Below, one piece after another: positions 21,112 to 32,285 of a stretch of DNA of 64,000 nt. How positions within the stretch are numbered: the stretch's first letter is position 1; the number at the start of each line of letters is the position of its first letter. This DNA is from Aplectana chamaeleonis (taxonomy: Eukaryota > Nematoda > Chromadorea > Rhabditida > Cosmocercidae): contig JAPDOI010001536.1 of the NCBI GenBank assembly GCA_029168955.1, forward strand, positions 92,501 through 156,500. The letters run 5' to 3'. Both the position numbers and the translations under genes were made by a program. A model generated the notes under the pieces. That model saw nothing but the letters and a program-made list of their open reading frames with translations. It was not told the DNA's origin and did not search any database.

Positions 21112-21331
21112 GCTGCAATTTCGCTCCAACTTTGACATTTCCGTTTCAGTCGCTTTTCGATAGGTATATGAAGCGAAATAAAACAAAGACCTATCTTATT
21201 GCAAGGACCGATAGTGGGGATATGTACAGGCCACTCAAAAGTAAGAGAGGACATGATACGCTTATGAAATGCCTGAAACAGAGCTTCGAAGTTAGAGCAG
21301 AAGGAGAATTCAAAAATGAGGACTTCACCTG
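21112..21331 (+). CDS. Orphan internal exon of an unidentified gene
   Basis: A 220-base exon open throughout, with acceptor TTTTTTTCAG and donor CACCTG/GTGAGT. It encodes FPFQSLFDRYMKRNK, TYLIARTDSGDMYRPL and QSFEVRAEGEFKNEDFTW. It begins in phase 1 and ends in phase 2, so neighbouring exons must exist, but I could not place them. A different frame stays open to 21534 (GRIHVHLFLNE..); a 17-base intron to join it is too short to accept. The family was not recognised. Clear splice sites and a natural amino-acid composition support a real exon. Confidence 0.5.
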
Positions 21332-21669
21332 GTGAGTCTCGCATTCAGGCATTACATGATTACAACCAGAAAGGGAGAATCCACGTACATCTGTTTTTGA
21401 ATGAAACTAGAGACTTTTCCGGCGGGTACGACATGCAGCACTGGCAAAGAAGACATTTAGGGAAGCCTGAGAGATTCCCTGATGCCGTTTGTCAGCCCCA
21501 AGCAGCGATATGTCTAATGTTTAAGCTGCAATAGTTGCTCGAATAGATAAAAACAAAAATTGTAATTTGACGCAGGTAGTTGAAAATTTAGACATGAAGG
21601 CATCGTAGACCAGTTATCGTTTTTTGGGGTTCGAACCATTTGATGGTTGCGTATGAGAACACAGGGAAT
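21332..21669. other. No gene confirmed
   Basis: Possible readthrough frame to 21534 next to the orphan exon. Nothing else was recognised. Confidence 0.3.
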
Positions 21670-23650
21670 GTTTGATAGGTGAACAAAGCTTTTTTGAGGA
21701 GATAAAGCAGAAACATCAAATCGGTGAGGAAGCCATTGTTGCCTTACTGGACTCCTGTTCTACCTTCCAAGACTCTCCTTATTATTGCGTTGAAAACGAT
21801 GTTGAACAGAAAAGGAGAAACGACGTCTCCCTGGCGAACCCCTGTCCTGACAGTGAACTCCTCCGAGAATTCGTCTCCAAACTGTACACAGCTGGTCGAA
21901 CAATTATGCGTTGATTGCAGGACTGCCAGATACGAACTCTCTAATAATGAATCCGCCCCAACAGGACTTCTCCCCCTGCTTTTATAGCCTCAGCAACCAC
22001 TTTGTCTGTTCCTGGTGCTCTTCCGTTTTTGAGTGACTTGATGGCGGATCGTACTTCATCAGTGGTTGGCTCAATGTCTACTATTGGACAGGAATGAGCG
22101 GAATAAAAATATGAAATTTCGGAAATCGGTTTTCGGGTTTCGGAACAGAAAATTTTCTCTCGGGTTTCGGAAAACGGGCGCGAAACGATTGAAAATGCGC
22201 GGAAATGCGGTTTTCGGAACGCGAAACGCGGAAAAATTCAGAAATCATCTAATGTTTTTTTACGTCCCAGACGACCCGATGTTTTCGCATTCCGGGGCGT
22301 TTTCTGCGGTTTTCGGAATGCGGAACGCGGAACGCCAAAAATGCGCGAAACTGCGGGTTTCGGAACGCGAAACGCGGAACTCCGCTCATCCCTGCTATTG
22401 GTTCTTGAGGTATTCTGACACGGGGCGGATTAACCGATACTTGCTGTGGCGGACCATGATTATTATAGAGCTCGCTGAAGACACCCACGCGTGGATCGCA
22501 CTAATGTACCGTCTGCTTTTCTTATGTTTTCTCCAGCTCGTTTCCTCCCTTCACTCAGGCGTTTTAGAGTACGATATAGTGTATTGCACTCGCCTCTGGA
22601 TGCTGCATCCTCTAGTTAATAGGCTACGCCATCCCAATACGCCTCTCTTTAGGCTTTCAATCTTCTTCAAAGCTCGTGGCTGAGCTGGCGATACGAACTG
22701 AAGTCCGATAGTTTTTCTCGCTCTCGCTCGTCCGCTAGCTGCAAGGATTCATTCGGTATCCATGGCTGCCTTCGGTGACGAACAGGAGGGCAGAGTTGCT
22801 TTGCGCAGTCCAGTATGATGTCTGCTGTTCGTTTTTCTTCTTCATCGATTGTTGCTGCAGCATCTAGAGCAGCGAAACGATCTGATACAGCAAGTTCGAA
22901 CTCCTCTTTCTTACCGGGCTCGGAAAGACAGGAACAGTCTACTTTGCTATTCGAGGGAGCCCACGTCTCGATCTCCGCAGTTGCAGTTGTATGACTGCAT
23001 GCAGCAGATAGTGGTCACACCCGCAGTCAGGTCCTCTCATCGAACGGACATCTTTCAAGGACGATCGGAAACAAGCATTGACCAGAACATAGTCCAGAAC
23101 TGCCGAGTCTTCCTCCAGGCCAGTTGATGCCGTCGTGGATGCTGGAATAGACTGTTGCCAACCAGAAGTCCGTTGAGAGCGACAAAGGGAAGAAGTCGTG
23201 ACCAATTGTTGTTATTTTCACCGACTCCAAATCTGCCCATTACGTTTTCCCATCCTCTTCTTTCGGTGCCAACATGTGCAATAAAATCTCCTGCCACAAC
23301 GATGAGATCCGTCTGCGGAGTTGAATTCAACACGCCCTGAAGTTGTCCGTAACAGTCCTTCTTGCTGACATCAGAGCTTGGTTCCGTCGAGGCGTAGGCG
23401 CAGATAACATGGAGCTTAACTGATTCTTTCACAGTGAGTACGGCGATTCGAGGTGAGACGGGCTGGAATGCCAACACGCTCCCTCCAGCTTGCCTGCTTA
23501 GCATGAATCCGACTCCTTCTCTACGTTCATCACTCCCAGAAAAGTACAGCGTCACGTAGCAGCCGGGCTTCGGAACGTCCTTGACGGAGTTCGTATATGC
23601 ATAAAGGATAAGGATAAAGTCCTCGGCGTATATCAATCCTCTGGGGATGT
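21670..23650 (-). pseudogene. RTE-type LINE relic (endonuclease and RT fragments)
   Basis: Read on the minus strand. 23636-23055 encodes an apurinic-type endonuclease portion with LHVICAYASTEPSSDVSK and VVAGDFIAHVG, where the family has GDxNA (so the Asn is changed). 22680-22395 is a degraded middle part. 22065-21670 carries RT palm blocks including VRQGDVVSPFLFN. It is a different subfamily from the element at 40.6 kb. It is broken by frameshifts and by the hAT-like MITE at 22089-22394. Confidence 0.75.
22089..22394. mobile_element. hAT-like MITE inserted in the RTE relic
   Basis: The termini CAGGAATGAGCGGA and TCCGCTCATCCCTG are inverted repeats. The flanks CTATTGGA (22081-22088) and CTATTGGT (22395-22402) are an 8-base target duplication with one mismatch. 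CAGGGATG-type ends and an 8-bp duplication are hAT hallmarks. The interior is built of CGGTTTTCGG, CGGAACGCGAAACGCGGAA and similar words. The 205-codon frame crossing it is spurious. Confidence 0.85.
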
Positions 23651-23979
23651 GACTTCCGTTCAGAATCGTAGAGGCTTTTTGAGTGTGTATAGAGTCTATA
23701 AAATGACCTTGGGCGAGGATCGATCACTCGACCGTTAGCGTGATAGCGGCGCCTCTTGCCACTGCCCCACACTTGCCACACTGCCACCATCGTATATGTA
23801 CATACAAAGAGAAAAAGAAGAAATTGGCAAACAATAAAAAATCAATCTAGAAAGGAGAGAGGAGGCAAGTGCGCTCCTCCGCCGTTCAGTTGAAAGTACC
23901 CCTCTCTCCTGCGCATCGAAAAAGTATGCGGCAAGAAGATCGTCTCGTGATTCTCGAATTTCCTAGACCCGATTCTTAA

Positions 23980-24527
23980 AGGCAGTGGTCGCGATCAAAT
24001 ATGCTTGTCGTCTTTTTCTCTCCAAATCCTTTCCTGGGTCTCGAGTAGTAGGACCTATAAGAAAAAATCGCGAAAAAACCACTGTTTTGTGCCGAATTTG
24101 AAGCCTGAACTTTCTTGTCTTTTGATGGTGGACGAGCCCTCTCCACATCTTCGGCATCGATGACCTCTTATATCAAGAACATCAGCTAGCTTGAAATTGA
24201 ATGTCAATCAATGAACCTTCGAATTTATGTACACATCTAGTCAAAAACATTGACTGAAGTGATGCTTTCATTATTCAACTGTTTTTATTCGTTAAATTTG
24301 CATTTATTTCGTCCTCTGAATGTCGATGATTTTTGACTGCTCGGCATGAGACTGCGATCTGTTTCGTCATCGCTGTGCACGTGTGCACGAACTAGCTTCT
24401 TTGGGCCCTAGAAACTCTATTTGTAGACCGTTTTTCACCGCGCTACCTTCATAGTTTTTCAGCTGTTTTTGATCTAAGCTGATTTTTTTAGTTTTTTCGA
24501 TAACGTTTTTCATCGTGACCACTGCCT
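23980..24527 (+). mobile_element. TTAA-flanked MITE, family B
   Basis: Left TTAA then AGGCAGTGGTCGCGATCAAA. The right end is TCATCGTGACCACTGCCT followed by TTGA (one change from TTAA). It shares its interior (TTTTGATGGTGGACGAGCCC, CGGCATCGATGA) with 49679-50058, and its right part (GCTGTGCACGTGTGCA) with 62930-63214. Confidence 0.85.
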
Positions 24528-24967
24528 TTGATACATGGGAGACATACTCAAAAAAATCGACAGGCTTCCGAGTGACGAGGTCGGTTTGCGCCTTTGCCGA
24601 GGTCCTAGTAGACAGCCTTGTCCAATTACCACGGTGCGCAGCCACAATTCAAACACAATCCCTCCATTGTTCGTTAGTCCACTTCCTGCTAAGTAAAACA
24701 TCGCGTATGAATCGCCCTTCAATTCCGAGGGATTTCAAATTCTCCTTCACGACACCCGTTTAGCACTTCCGCTTTCTTCCAGGCCGCCGTTATCAGACCG
24801 GACTGGGAAGACTGGATTGGGTCAGTCGAAAGTAGAAGAATATTTTATGCAAAGCAGGATTGGTTAGGGCCCTAAGGAAAGAGCAGAAAAATAGAGAGTA
24901 GAGAATTGCAAAGGACGGGTCCACGAAAGATTTCATTGTCACAACAAACAATTCCTGTGATTCTTAA

Positions 24968-25456
24968 AGGCAGCAGACACGCTCAAAAATGGTATCGATT
25001 TTATTGCATAAATCAAAGGTTTGGAGCTATTGGGGATTGACGAAAAAATGGACGAAAACTGTGTGCAAATAGAGGAATAACGGTTATTTTGTTATCAGGT
25101 GGAAATGGACGAGTTTCACGGCGTGCGGTTGAAACAGCGAATATTAGCCACAAAACGGTTGAGATAGAGAAGCCGATATACTCATACAGCCAGTACTGGA
25201 ACATTAACCTCGTTGGAAGTATCAAAAACCAGCCAAAGGGACCGTATTAGTACTATCAATCTGGACGAGTTTGTATTTCGGTCGGGGTCGCGGAAGCTCA
25301 GGGGCAGGGTTGCAGAGATTTTTCAATTTGCATTGCTGAAATTTAGTAGATTTGACTCTTTTTTGACGCTTCCAACGGCGTGAGCAGTCTACTAGGAGCC
25401 ATGCGACTTCAGAAACGTAATTATCTTAACAACATTTTCGAGCGTGTCTGCTGCCT
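24968..25456 (+). mobile_element. TTAA-flanked MITE, family C
   Basis: TTAA on both sides. The ends AGGCAGCAGACACGCTCAAA and TTCGAGCGTGTCTGCTGCCT are perfect inverted repeats over about 19 bases. The interior is unlike families A and B, although the AGGCAG start is shared. Confidence 0.9.
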
Positions 25457-26922
25457 TTAAGATATGTTCAAACGAACGGAGTGGTCCTTAGGTCGCCGCT
25501 TGAGATGGCGTTATGAGGTGTTGGTACCTCTTTCGTGTCAAGCGTTGATGTGAGGCGTCGGTCTCGTTGTAGAGATCTTCAATGTGGGGCATCCGCTGCC
25601 AAAAACATCCGAGCAAACCTCTAAACAGCTTTCTCTCCGTGCAACCCTACCTTTCCATTTACGTCTTCGGTGCTTCCCACGTCTCCGATCCGTACATCAT
25701 GATAGGGTGAATACCGGGTAATTCGACGCGCAACTTGGCTTCCCTCACGATGGGGTAGAACACAAACACTTGGTTAGAGAATTGAATGCAGATATAGCTT
25801 TCGCATATCTTTGTTGATTATCCGCTGCATACCCACCATTGTTCTTGAGCAAACAGCCTTAATAACAGGAATCATCCACCAGTTCAATACGCTGTCCGTC
25901 CACACAAACTCCCCTCGAAGGACTCTGAGAGACCCACATCCGCTTGCATTTGTCGGGACAAAGAGGGCTACATAGGCTACGGCATACTTCGGAACAAAGT
26001 TCACAATCCTTTGCAGTTTTCAATTGTTCTCAGCGAATAACACATGGTCTTCGGCATACTACAGGTAGACAAGCGAGCGTCCTGATGGTGTTAGGATCAC
26101 GTCCGCAAGAAACTGTTCTGCAACTCTACCCATGATGCCATCAACGACAAAGTTGAATAGAGAAGGACCCGCTACAGCTCCTTCCTTGCCTTGCTCCTGT
26201 TTTCACCTCAAAAGCTGACGCAAATCCGGCAGATATACGAACTGCTGATGTTGTTCTTTTGTTGATGCCCACTATTAGTCGAACATACTTTCCCGGGACT
26301 CCGCTGGCTCGCAGAGCGTTGTGCATTCGATCACGATGAGGAGAGTCGAATACGGCTCCATAGTTCGAAAAAGTAATCTGTAATGGCTTTGAATACCACT
26401 GCCAGATTCAATTACTCTTCTCACGACGAACACTTGGTCGATGGTCAATCTTCCAGGGCAAAAACTGGCTTGCTCCTCTGTGGTCGCTTTCTCACGTTTG
26501 AGAGTCGCTCAAAACTGATACGTTTCAGAACTTTGTACATGACACGCAGTAGAGAAATTCCCTTCAGTTCTTGGAGTGCGTGACAGATAACTTTTTGTGA
26601 AGAGGTACTATGATAGCATGTATCTACGGATCGGGTACACGGGCATCCATATGGCACGATTGTTTTTGGTGTCACTTCACGAATCCCAGACGGAGGAAGA
26701 GCCTTCAGCATGTCAGCAGTGATGTTGTCATCTCCACCTGCCTTTTCATTTCTCATTTTCCGGACACAATTCGAAACTTCAGCCTCAGTAGGCGGTTCCT
26801 CACTGACATCGTAATGTGCTCTCTGAGCATTCGGGAGCTCACGTACTGATGGTGCTGGACGATTCAGTAGTGAGCTGAAGTAATCCTTACATCACCATTC
26901 ACAACTCCACTGGTAGTTTACA

Positions 26923-27162
26923 CAAGGTGCTGAGTTGATCGCAAAACGATTGGCTCCGGGCGAGATTGAACCAGCATATTCCTTTTCCGGGGGAGCGCCT
27001 TATCGCACTGCACCACCGAAGCCCCAGCTCCGCTCTCACTCAACTGCTCGGTGAATCTTCACCGAAGCAATCATCCTTTCATCCGCATAACGGGATGAAA
27101 CAGAAATACCGTCAGAGACTATTTAACAGTCGTAGACCTGTCAAGATGATGCCTTAGTTAAG
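26923..27162 (-). mobile_element. SINE-like insertion with tRNA-related core
   Basis: About 240 bases between two copies of TCCACTGGTAGT (about 26909 and 27162) that look like a target-site duplication within RTE sequence. The RTE reading resumes on both sides. The insert contains the tRNA-like segment 26952-27023. No other full copy was found in the window, so the SINE label is inference. Confidence 0.5.
26952..27023 (-). tRNA. tRNA-like pseudogene (72 nt)
   Basis: On the minus strand GGCTTCG and CGGAGCC pair as a 7-bp acceptor stem with one G-T pair. The B-box region is GGTTCAATC and the A-box-like region is TGGTGCAGTGCGATAAGG. The D stem GTGC/GCGC forms. The anticodon stem does not form, so no anticodon is assigned. 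Exact tRNA length and box positions favour tRNA ancestry over chance. Confidence 0.4.
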
Positions 27163-27245
27163 TCCACTGGTAGTGTTGAGGACAAAAAACATTCACTGGT
27201 AGTTTAGAGGACAAGAGAACATCTCTTCATCTTGCCGCTATACAG

Positions 27246-28076
27246 TCATAACAGCGTATAGACCTCGGAGAAATGCGAACAAGTTATTTCTATCATAAAG
27301 GGCCGAGAACAAGTTAATTGTAACATATCTAAGCTGATGTAAGCTACTTGCGACTTATCTCAGACCATTTAAATAACATGCAAGATATCGACGACACACC
27401 GCGGACAGTGCGCCTCCGATATGTTACAACTTAAACGGCACAAGATAAGTCGCAAGTAACTTAAATCGGCCAAGAAGGCATTTCCTTGAGAGTATGCGAC
27501 GCACTCTCGCGGTCAGGCTTAGGGAAGGCGTTGTTATTGGTTTAATTACCCAAGTTTGAGGTATTTGACCGCACACTAGCAGGGAATGCCACGCAAAGCG
27601 TTTTCCACTTAGCGTTTGGTCTGGGACAGTTGCGGACGAGTTTTTCGCGTCTCGTGTGGTCCATGTCTCGTCATGGCCACCCACGGTGAATATGTAAGTG
27701 TAAGTTACATGTAGCACAAGTGTAACTTACAGTATAAATGTATGCTACAGGTAATATAAATGTAAGTCACTTGAGACGTTCAAGTAAGTTACATTTATTA
27801 TGGAAGTAATTTGCTTTAACTTTTCTGAGTTGATCCCACACGAACAGGGAAGGCCTCGCACAGCGTTTTTCGGGTAACGTGTAATGTAGGACGCATGCGG
27901 ACACGTCGCTTCCCGTCTGTGTCGCGTGATGACCACTCATGGTGGAACTATAAATGTAGGTTACATGTAAAATACGTGTGTAACTTACAAGCAATATAAA
28001 TGTAAGTTACTTGAGTTATTCAAGTAAGTTAAATTTATATTACAAGTAACTTGTTTTCATTTTTTGAGTTTCTCAT
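27246..28076. mobile_element. SL-carrying inverted-repeat element, copy 1
   Basis: Interrupts the RTE copy, with a possible TCATA duplication at both junctions. It is rich in the near-palindromes AAGTTACTTGTAACAT, AAGTTACATGT and their variants. It is homologous along most of its length to 62081-62903, including the segment with CGACGCACTCTCG, the spliced-leader sequence, and GCGTGATG.CCACTCATGG. An internal duplication (27838-27950) repeats the post-leader segment without the leader. There is no ORF. Confidence 0.8.
27539..27560 (+). ncRNA. Exact SL1 spliced-leader sequence (SL RNA-derived)
   Basis: All 22 bases of the nematode SL1 leader are present, from GGTTTAATTACC to AAGTTTGAG, immediately followed by GTATTTG, which keeps the GT donor of an SL RNA. 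CAAG in the leader can pair with TTTG after the donor, as in SL RNA stem-loop I. Downstream, no convincing Sm site (AATTTTTGG-like) was found; the closest is GAGTTTTTCG near 27628. It lies within a mobile inverted-repeat element, not a 5S-linked cluster, so it is probably an SL-gene-derived segment; whether it is expressed is unknown. Confidence 0.75.
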
Positions 28077-28545
28077 ATTCTTCTCCTACCGAGCCTTCTC
28101 AAACTCCTTAGCTCCACACGTCCACTTTCGTTCGCGGTCACCTTGAAGCTGCCGGAGCAACTTCCTCCACAGATGCTTCTCCTCCACAAAGTTTCCTACG
28201 GCACGGAGGACACATACTCTGTTTTACATGGGGTATATAGAAGGTTATATCCTAGTTCTCTCGTTTTGGACCGGTCGAAGTCAGTCACATCGGGCTTATC
28301 ATATCAAAATCTCGATATCACTGTTAAGTTTTGTCGTGACCGACCGCTCCGCTGCTTGCTCCTCTTGGACTCATCCGAGCAAGCTAAACTTGATTGAGGA
28401 TTCATACCAGTATTTTTCATATTGTTAGAATATTGCTATTATTTGATAGTGTGCAGTTATCAAACTTTCCTTAATAACTCAACATCACTATTCCGTTTAG
28501 CGAAGCAATTTTACCAGATTCAACCAAACATACGCTTCTCAAACA

Positions 28546-30645
28546 TATACTGTGCTTATCTGGGTCAAATTCCGGTCCGCAATTGCGTCTCGACACGCTT
28601 TGCGGCCGCGCGCTTGCGAGCAGGGATGTGCGGCAATTGCCGTTTGCCGGTTGCCGATTGCCGTTTGCCGGCCGTTTTCGGACGATTTTTGTCGATTGTC
28701 GTTTGCCGTTTTTCCTCTCTCTTTTCGAAGAAAATTCGGCAAAAAAAGTGCGCAATAGATAACAAACGCCGCGATTAGGACGCGCATGGTAAATCCCATA
28801 AGCCTTGCAGCGACCGACTCGAAAGTAGGGAGATAGGCTATGCGTACTTCAAAACTTCAAGCCAGTTGATGTTATCTACCGTGCGGTCATGTCAAAGCAA
28901 TTGCTAGTATTGTGGTGTCATGCTCGTGTGGGTCCTCTTGTCTCGAAGAGTACCGAATTCACCACACTCTCCTTGCCAAGGCTTGATCAATAAATGTAGG
29001 GTTCATCGGGACAAGAATTAACACCCTAAACGTTTTCAGGAGAGGGCATAAAGGGTTAAGGGCTCAATTTTTTCAGACATTTTTCAAAGCGAAGCGTCGT
29101 GTAGAGGATGTTGGACTTCGCTGGCAGTTTTGGTGTTATGCACTCCGCCATCTTCTATTATGCTCACAATTACGCTGGGAAACATGCTACCAACTTGAAA
29201 GTTGCAGTTCTTACTTAAAAGGGTGGGGGGAGAGTACATGTCGTGGGGAACATTAGTTTTGGTTAAATTCGCTGCCTGACTATAATCTGGGTTCACGGAG
29301 TCGACGGTGATCAGTTCGGAATGAGGGGAGGCGTAAAGTTTGGGAGGGAGGTGGTTTGAGCAAACCGCGGTTCTTTAGGAGTCGTATTGGTGGAAAGCTT
29401 AGAAAACTACCCTATTCAATGTATTTGAGGCATTACCGCGCAGTTCAGAAGAAATTCAAAAGGTCGGAGGAGGAGAGATGCAGAATATCTAGCAGCTCCT
29501 CAGCAACGTTTCCAAGGCAGTTTGAAAACGTGCATTTTAGTTGTATTTCTTCACGTGATTATCTTTCATCTAAATTCCGGGTAAACAGTTAACACACTGT
29601 GAGACACGAAACGAGTACGCCGCGAACTCTGAGAAAGTTTCCTAATCAGACAAAGGACCTAACAACCGTAGGTGCGCATTTCTGTTCGTAGGCCCCGTCC
29701 AGATATTGGTCCTATTTTTGTAAAGGCGCAGCCACCCATCGCGGTGCCGCAGCGGCACTTTCCTGGAGCCGGTATGACTTTATCGCGGAGTTGCAGCGGC
29801 GATTCTCGCAAGAGAAGGGCTGCCTTGCTCGTTAGAGAATAATCAAGTCAAGTAGGGACACACTGACTTCTTTCTTTTTTTTTAACTACTTTCGAATGCT
29901 CACCCCCTTAAATTGGATTGCGCGAAACTCTTAATTTCGTGCGATAAATTTTGAAAACGAAACAATTGAATGACTACTACATATTCCAAAAAAGGTTGAT
30001 ATTAGAGAACCTCGTAAAATTACTATCCTTTCACCACAGCATTCCCATTACCAATGTTCAATAGAATGCCCTTTCCGGTGCTGTTTTTTATATCAGGTAT
30101 GGTACCCACGTAAGAGGTTAAATTTCTTGTGGTATTATCAAAAAACCTCGTGGTGTTATTGAACTAGAACAAAATGCCGAGGTTCAAGGACAGTCGGCCG
30201 TACATTAATTAGAAACCGTTTCTCATCTGGCTATCGAAATACGAAATGTGAATGAGAAAGAAGTATTTTTACTGCTACTTTTAGAACACTGGCATCGTTT
30301 TTGTACGAGATTTTTTTTATTTTGCCGTTTGTCGATTGCCGATTGCCGTTTGCCGGCCATTTTTGAACAAAATTTGTCGATTTCCGTTTGCCGATTTTTC
30401 AAAATCGTTTGCCGCACATCCCTTCTTGCGAGTCGGAAGAGTTTCCAGCGCCGCAGCTGCCGATCTGTTGACTCTAGGTGGGACTTAGAAACTGGAAGCT
30501 AAACAAAAGTGAAGAAAATTGTGTAAAAAAGCCATATCGAGTCGGCTTCGGAGCTGAAAACTCGATTGACTCGAGTGCGTGCGGCCGCAAAGCGTGTCGA
30601 GACGCAATTGCGGACCGGAATTTGACCCAGATAAGCACAGTATGT
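28546..30645. mobile_element. TA-flanked MITE with 66-bp TIRs, split by a hAT-like element
   Basis: The left arm (TACTGTGCTTATCTGGG, TCCGGTCCGCAATTGCG, CGACACGCTTTGCGGCCGC) is matched inverted at about 30575-30645. TA lies outside both arms, as in Tc1/mariner-type insertions. Without the internal hAT-like insertion the element is about 290 bases. Related ends occur at 14217 and 14679. Confidence 0.85.
28621..30424. mobile_element. 1.8-kb hAT-like non-autonomous element
   Basis: Ends CAGGGATGTGCGGCAA and TTTGCCGCACATCCCTT are inverted repeats. The flanks CTTGCGAG (28613-28620 and 30425-30432) are a perfect 8-base duplication. Subterminal regions are made of TTGCCGTTTGCCGG-type repeats on both sides. 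No transposase domain was recognised in the 1.8 kb; the frames at 29084-29296 and 29356-29592 show no known motif. A poly-T tract and CA/GT-rich segments are the only other features. Confidence 0.85.
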
Positions 30646-30949
30646 TCCCCATGTCTTCAAGAAAGTATCGAGAGGTCCTATCTCTATCGAGAGGTATCGA
30701 GAGGTCCTCTATCTTCAGTTCCATTAGTCACTTCAGGTTAGGGTTTTTTTTCGGGAATGCCCATTGAATTCGCCATGAATGACTCCAGCTCTACACGCAT
30801 ACCCGTGGACCGAGTACCGTATTTAATCAGTCTGCGAATATTTCATATGATGCACATTATAAACCTCCATTTCAATCAGAACTCTGCTAAATATAAACGC
30901 GGGGATACGAATAGGCTTGTTTCGTTTGGCGTATAGCTTTAACACTTAA

Positions 30950-31226
30950 AGGCAGTGTTCACGATAAATTATGGGTGTTCAGTTTCTTACGAATTATGAT
31001 ATTTCTGTTGCTGAGCGGCTGTTTTCGTGCTGAAGCTTCTTCAGAAAGGAATAGTGTGGGGGGCGGGGTCTCCGGAAAAAGGTGGAGTCTCCGGACTTTG
31101 GGGGCGCCTCGTTTGGGCACTTCAGGACGGTTTTTCCGCATTCTTTCTTCGTGATCGGCTCCGCATCCAATACACCGTTAGTTCTCAACGAAAAAATCGC
31201 CAACTTTTTCATCGTGAACACTGCCT
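30950..31226 (+). mobile_element. TTAA-flanked MITE, short family
   Basis: TTAA on both sides. The ends are AGGCAGTGTTCACGATAAAT and TTCATCGTGAACACTGCCT. At 277 bases it has the family A/B ends with an unrelated interior (GGGGGCGGGGTCTCCGG). No ORF is supported. Confidence 0.9.
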
Positions 31227-32285
31227 TTAAGAGGTACCGCCTGATCCATGGCGAGTTCACTCAGCCGACCGGTGCGCTCCAGAGCTAAATGTTATCGTGA
31301 GTGACATGTGTGGACACGCGGTCCGCTGGGAACCACTTCAGTTGGAGCAGGTTTTCTCACATGGTACACAACCATTATTCCTCTCTCACTCAACCGGGAG
31401 TATATCGCTCCACCATGAACCGCGAAAAGGCCATGGAGAGGCAATGATCAATCATTATTTTAAGGTTCTAATAGCCTCAAATTCAAAAGGTATTTCAACT
31501 TTGCGCGCACAAACTGCTTCGAAACACGACTTTTCGCAAAATTTTGGCGGGCTGATCTCGAACTGGCCGTTTGTCTCCCTACATATATAATCTTTTGTCG
31601 GTTACAGAAAATGGTCAGAACTGCACCGTGTGAAGCCAACCTAAACTTCAATTTTTCGGATTTCTAATGCTTCAGGTATTGATGCATTGGAAATCCGAAA
31701 AATTGACGAATTTTGGGCCTTTAATGCCTTGATAAACCCCATAGACAACATTCGGCAATCTTAGACACTTTGATATCTTCAGAGTTGTGTGCTATAATTA
31801 ACACGAAATTCCATCAGTAATCTGAAAGTGGGAATCAGATTGGTGACCAGCCCTCCCCCTTCCCCAAATGACCCTCTAGGCGTAGTACACAAACACCTGA
31901 AATGATTACCATCGGAAGCCGAATGGCAGACGGCAACAATTTTGTTGACAATCATGGAATAAATACCTTTCAATAAGTAGCACCTCGAAAAGTACCAATA
32001 AATTTCAACAAAATCAGGAGCATTGAACTATTTGCAGGCTTTCAGCACGACCCCCCCCCCCAGTTACCCTCCACTCCGAATTCAGCCCTGACTCGACGGG
32101 AATTCCATGAGGAATTGGGTATCTCTCATTTAGACAAAAGTTCTTTTCAGAACAATTTGATGTTTCAGTATTGTACCGCGGATATCAGGGATTTTGAGGG
32201 TGCTGTTCCTGATGATGCGCTAATTATTAAGATTATTATTGTTATTGAGAAAGTTTCCGAAGATAAACACGCGCTCTCCTTTCAG
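31227..32285. other. No gene; long hairpin at 31650-31704
   Basis: AATTTTTCGGATTTC..ATGC at 31650-31670 is complementary to 31684-31704 (GCATTGGAAATCCGAAAAATT spans the right arm), giving a stem of about 20 bp with a 13-base loop. A C-run lies at 32050-32062. Nothing else was recognised before the exon at 32286. Confidence 0.45.

Larger units (their letters stand above)
25480..28222 (-). pseudogene. RTE LINE copy, fragmented by insertions
   Basis: A minus-strand copy of the same subfamily as 40714-43735. Segments: 25480-26922 (RT and C-terminal region, with EKAGGDDNITADMLKALPP, GISLLRVMYKVLKRI and the degraded palm), 27163-27245 (GGCAAGATGAAGAG region) and 28077-28222 (GTGGAGGAGAAGC, CGCGAACGAAAGTGGACG region). 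These are collinear with 41760-43400 of the complete element. It is interrupted by the tRNA-like insertion at about 26923-27162 and by the SL-carrying element at 27246-28076. It contains many stops and is dead. Confidence 0.85.

Noticed and set aside
21349..21534. Extension of the 21112 exon in another frame
   Set aside because: Would need a 17-base intron, shorter than any credible nematode intron.
22066..22683. 205-codon plus frame
   Set aside because: Crosses the hAT-like MITE border and is antisense to the RTE relic.
28143..28397. 84-codon plus frame
   Set aside because: Most of its first half is antisense to RTE sequence on the minus strand.
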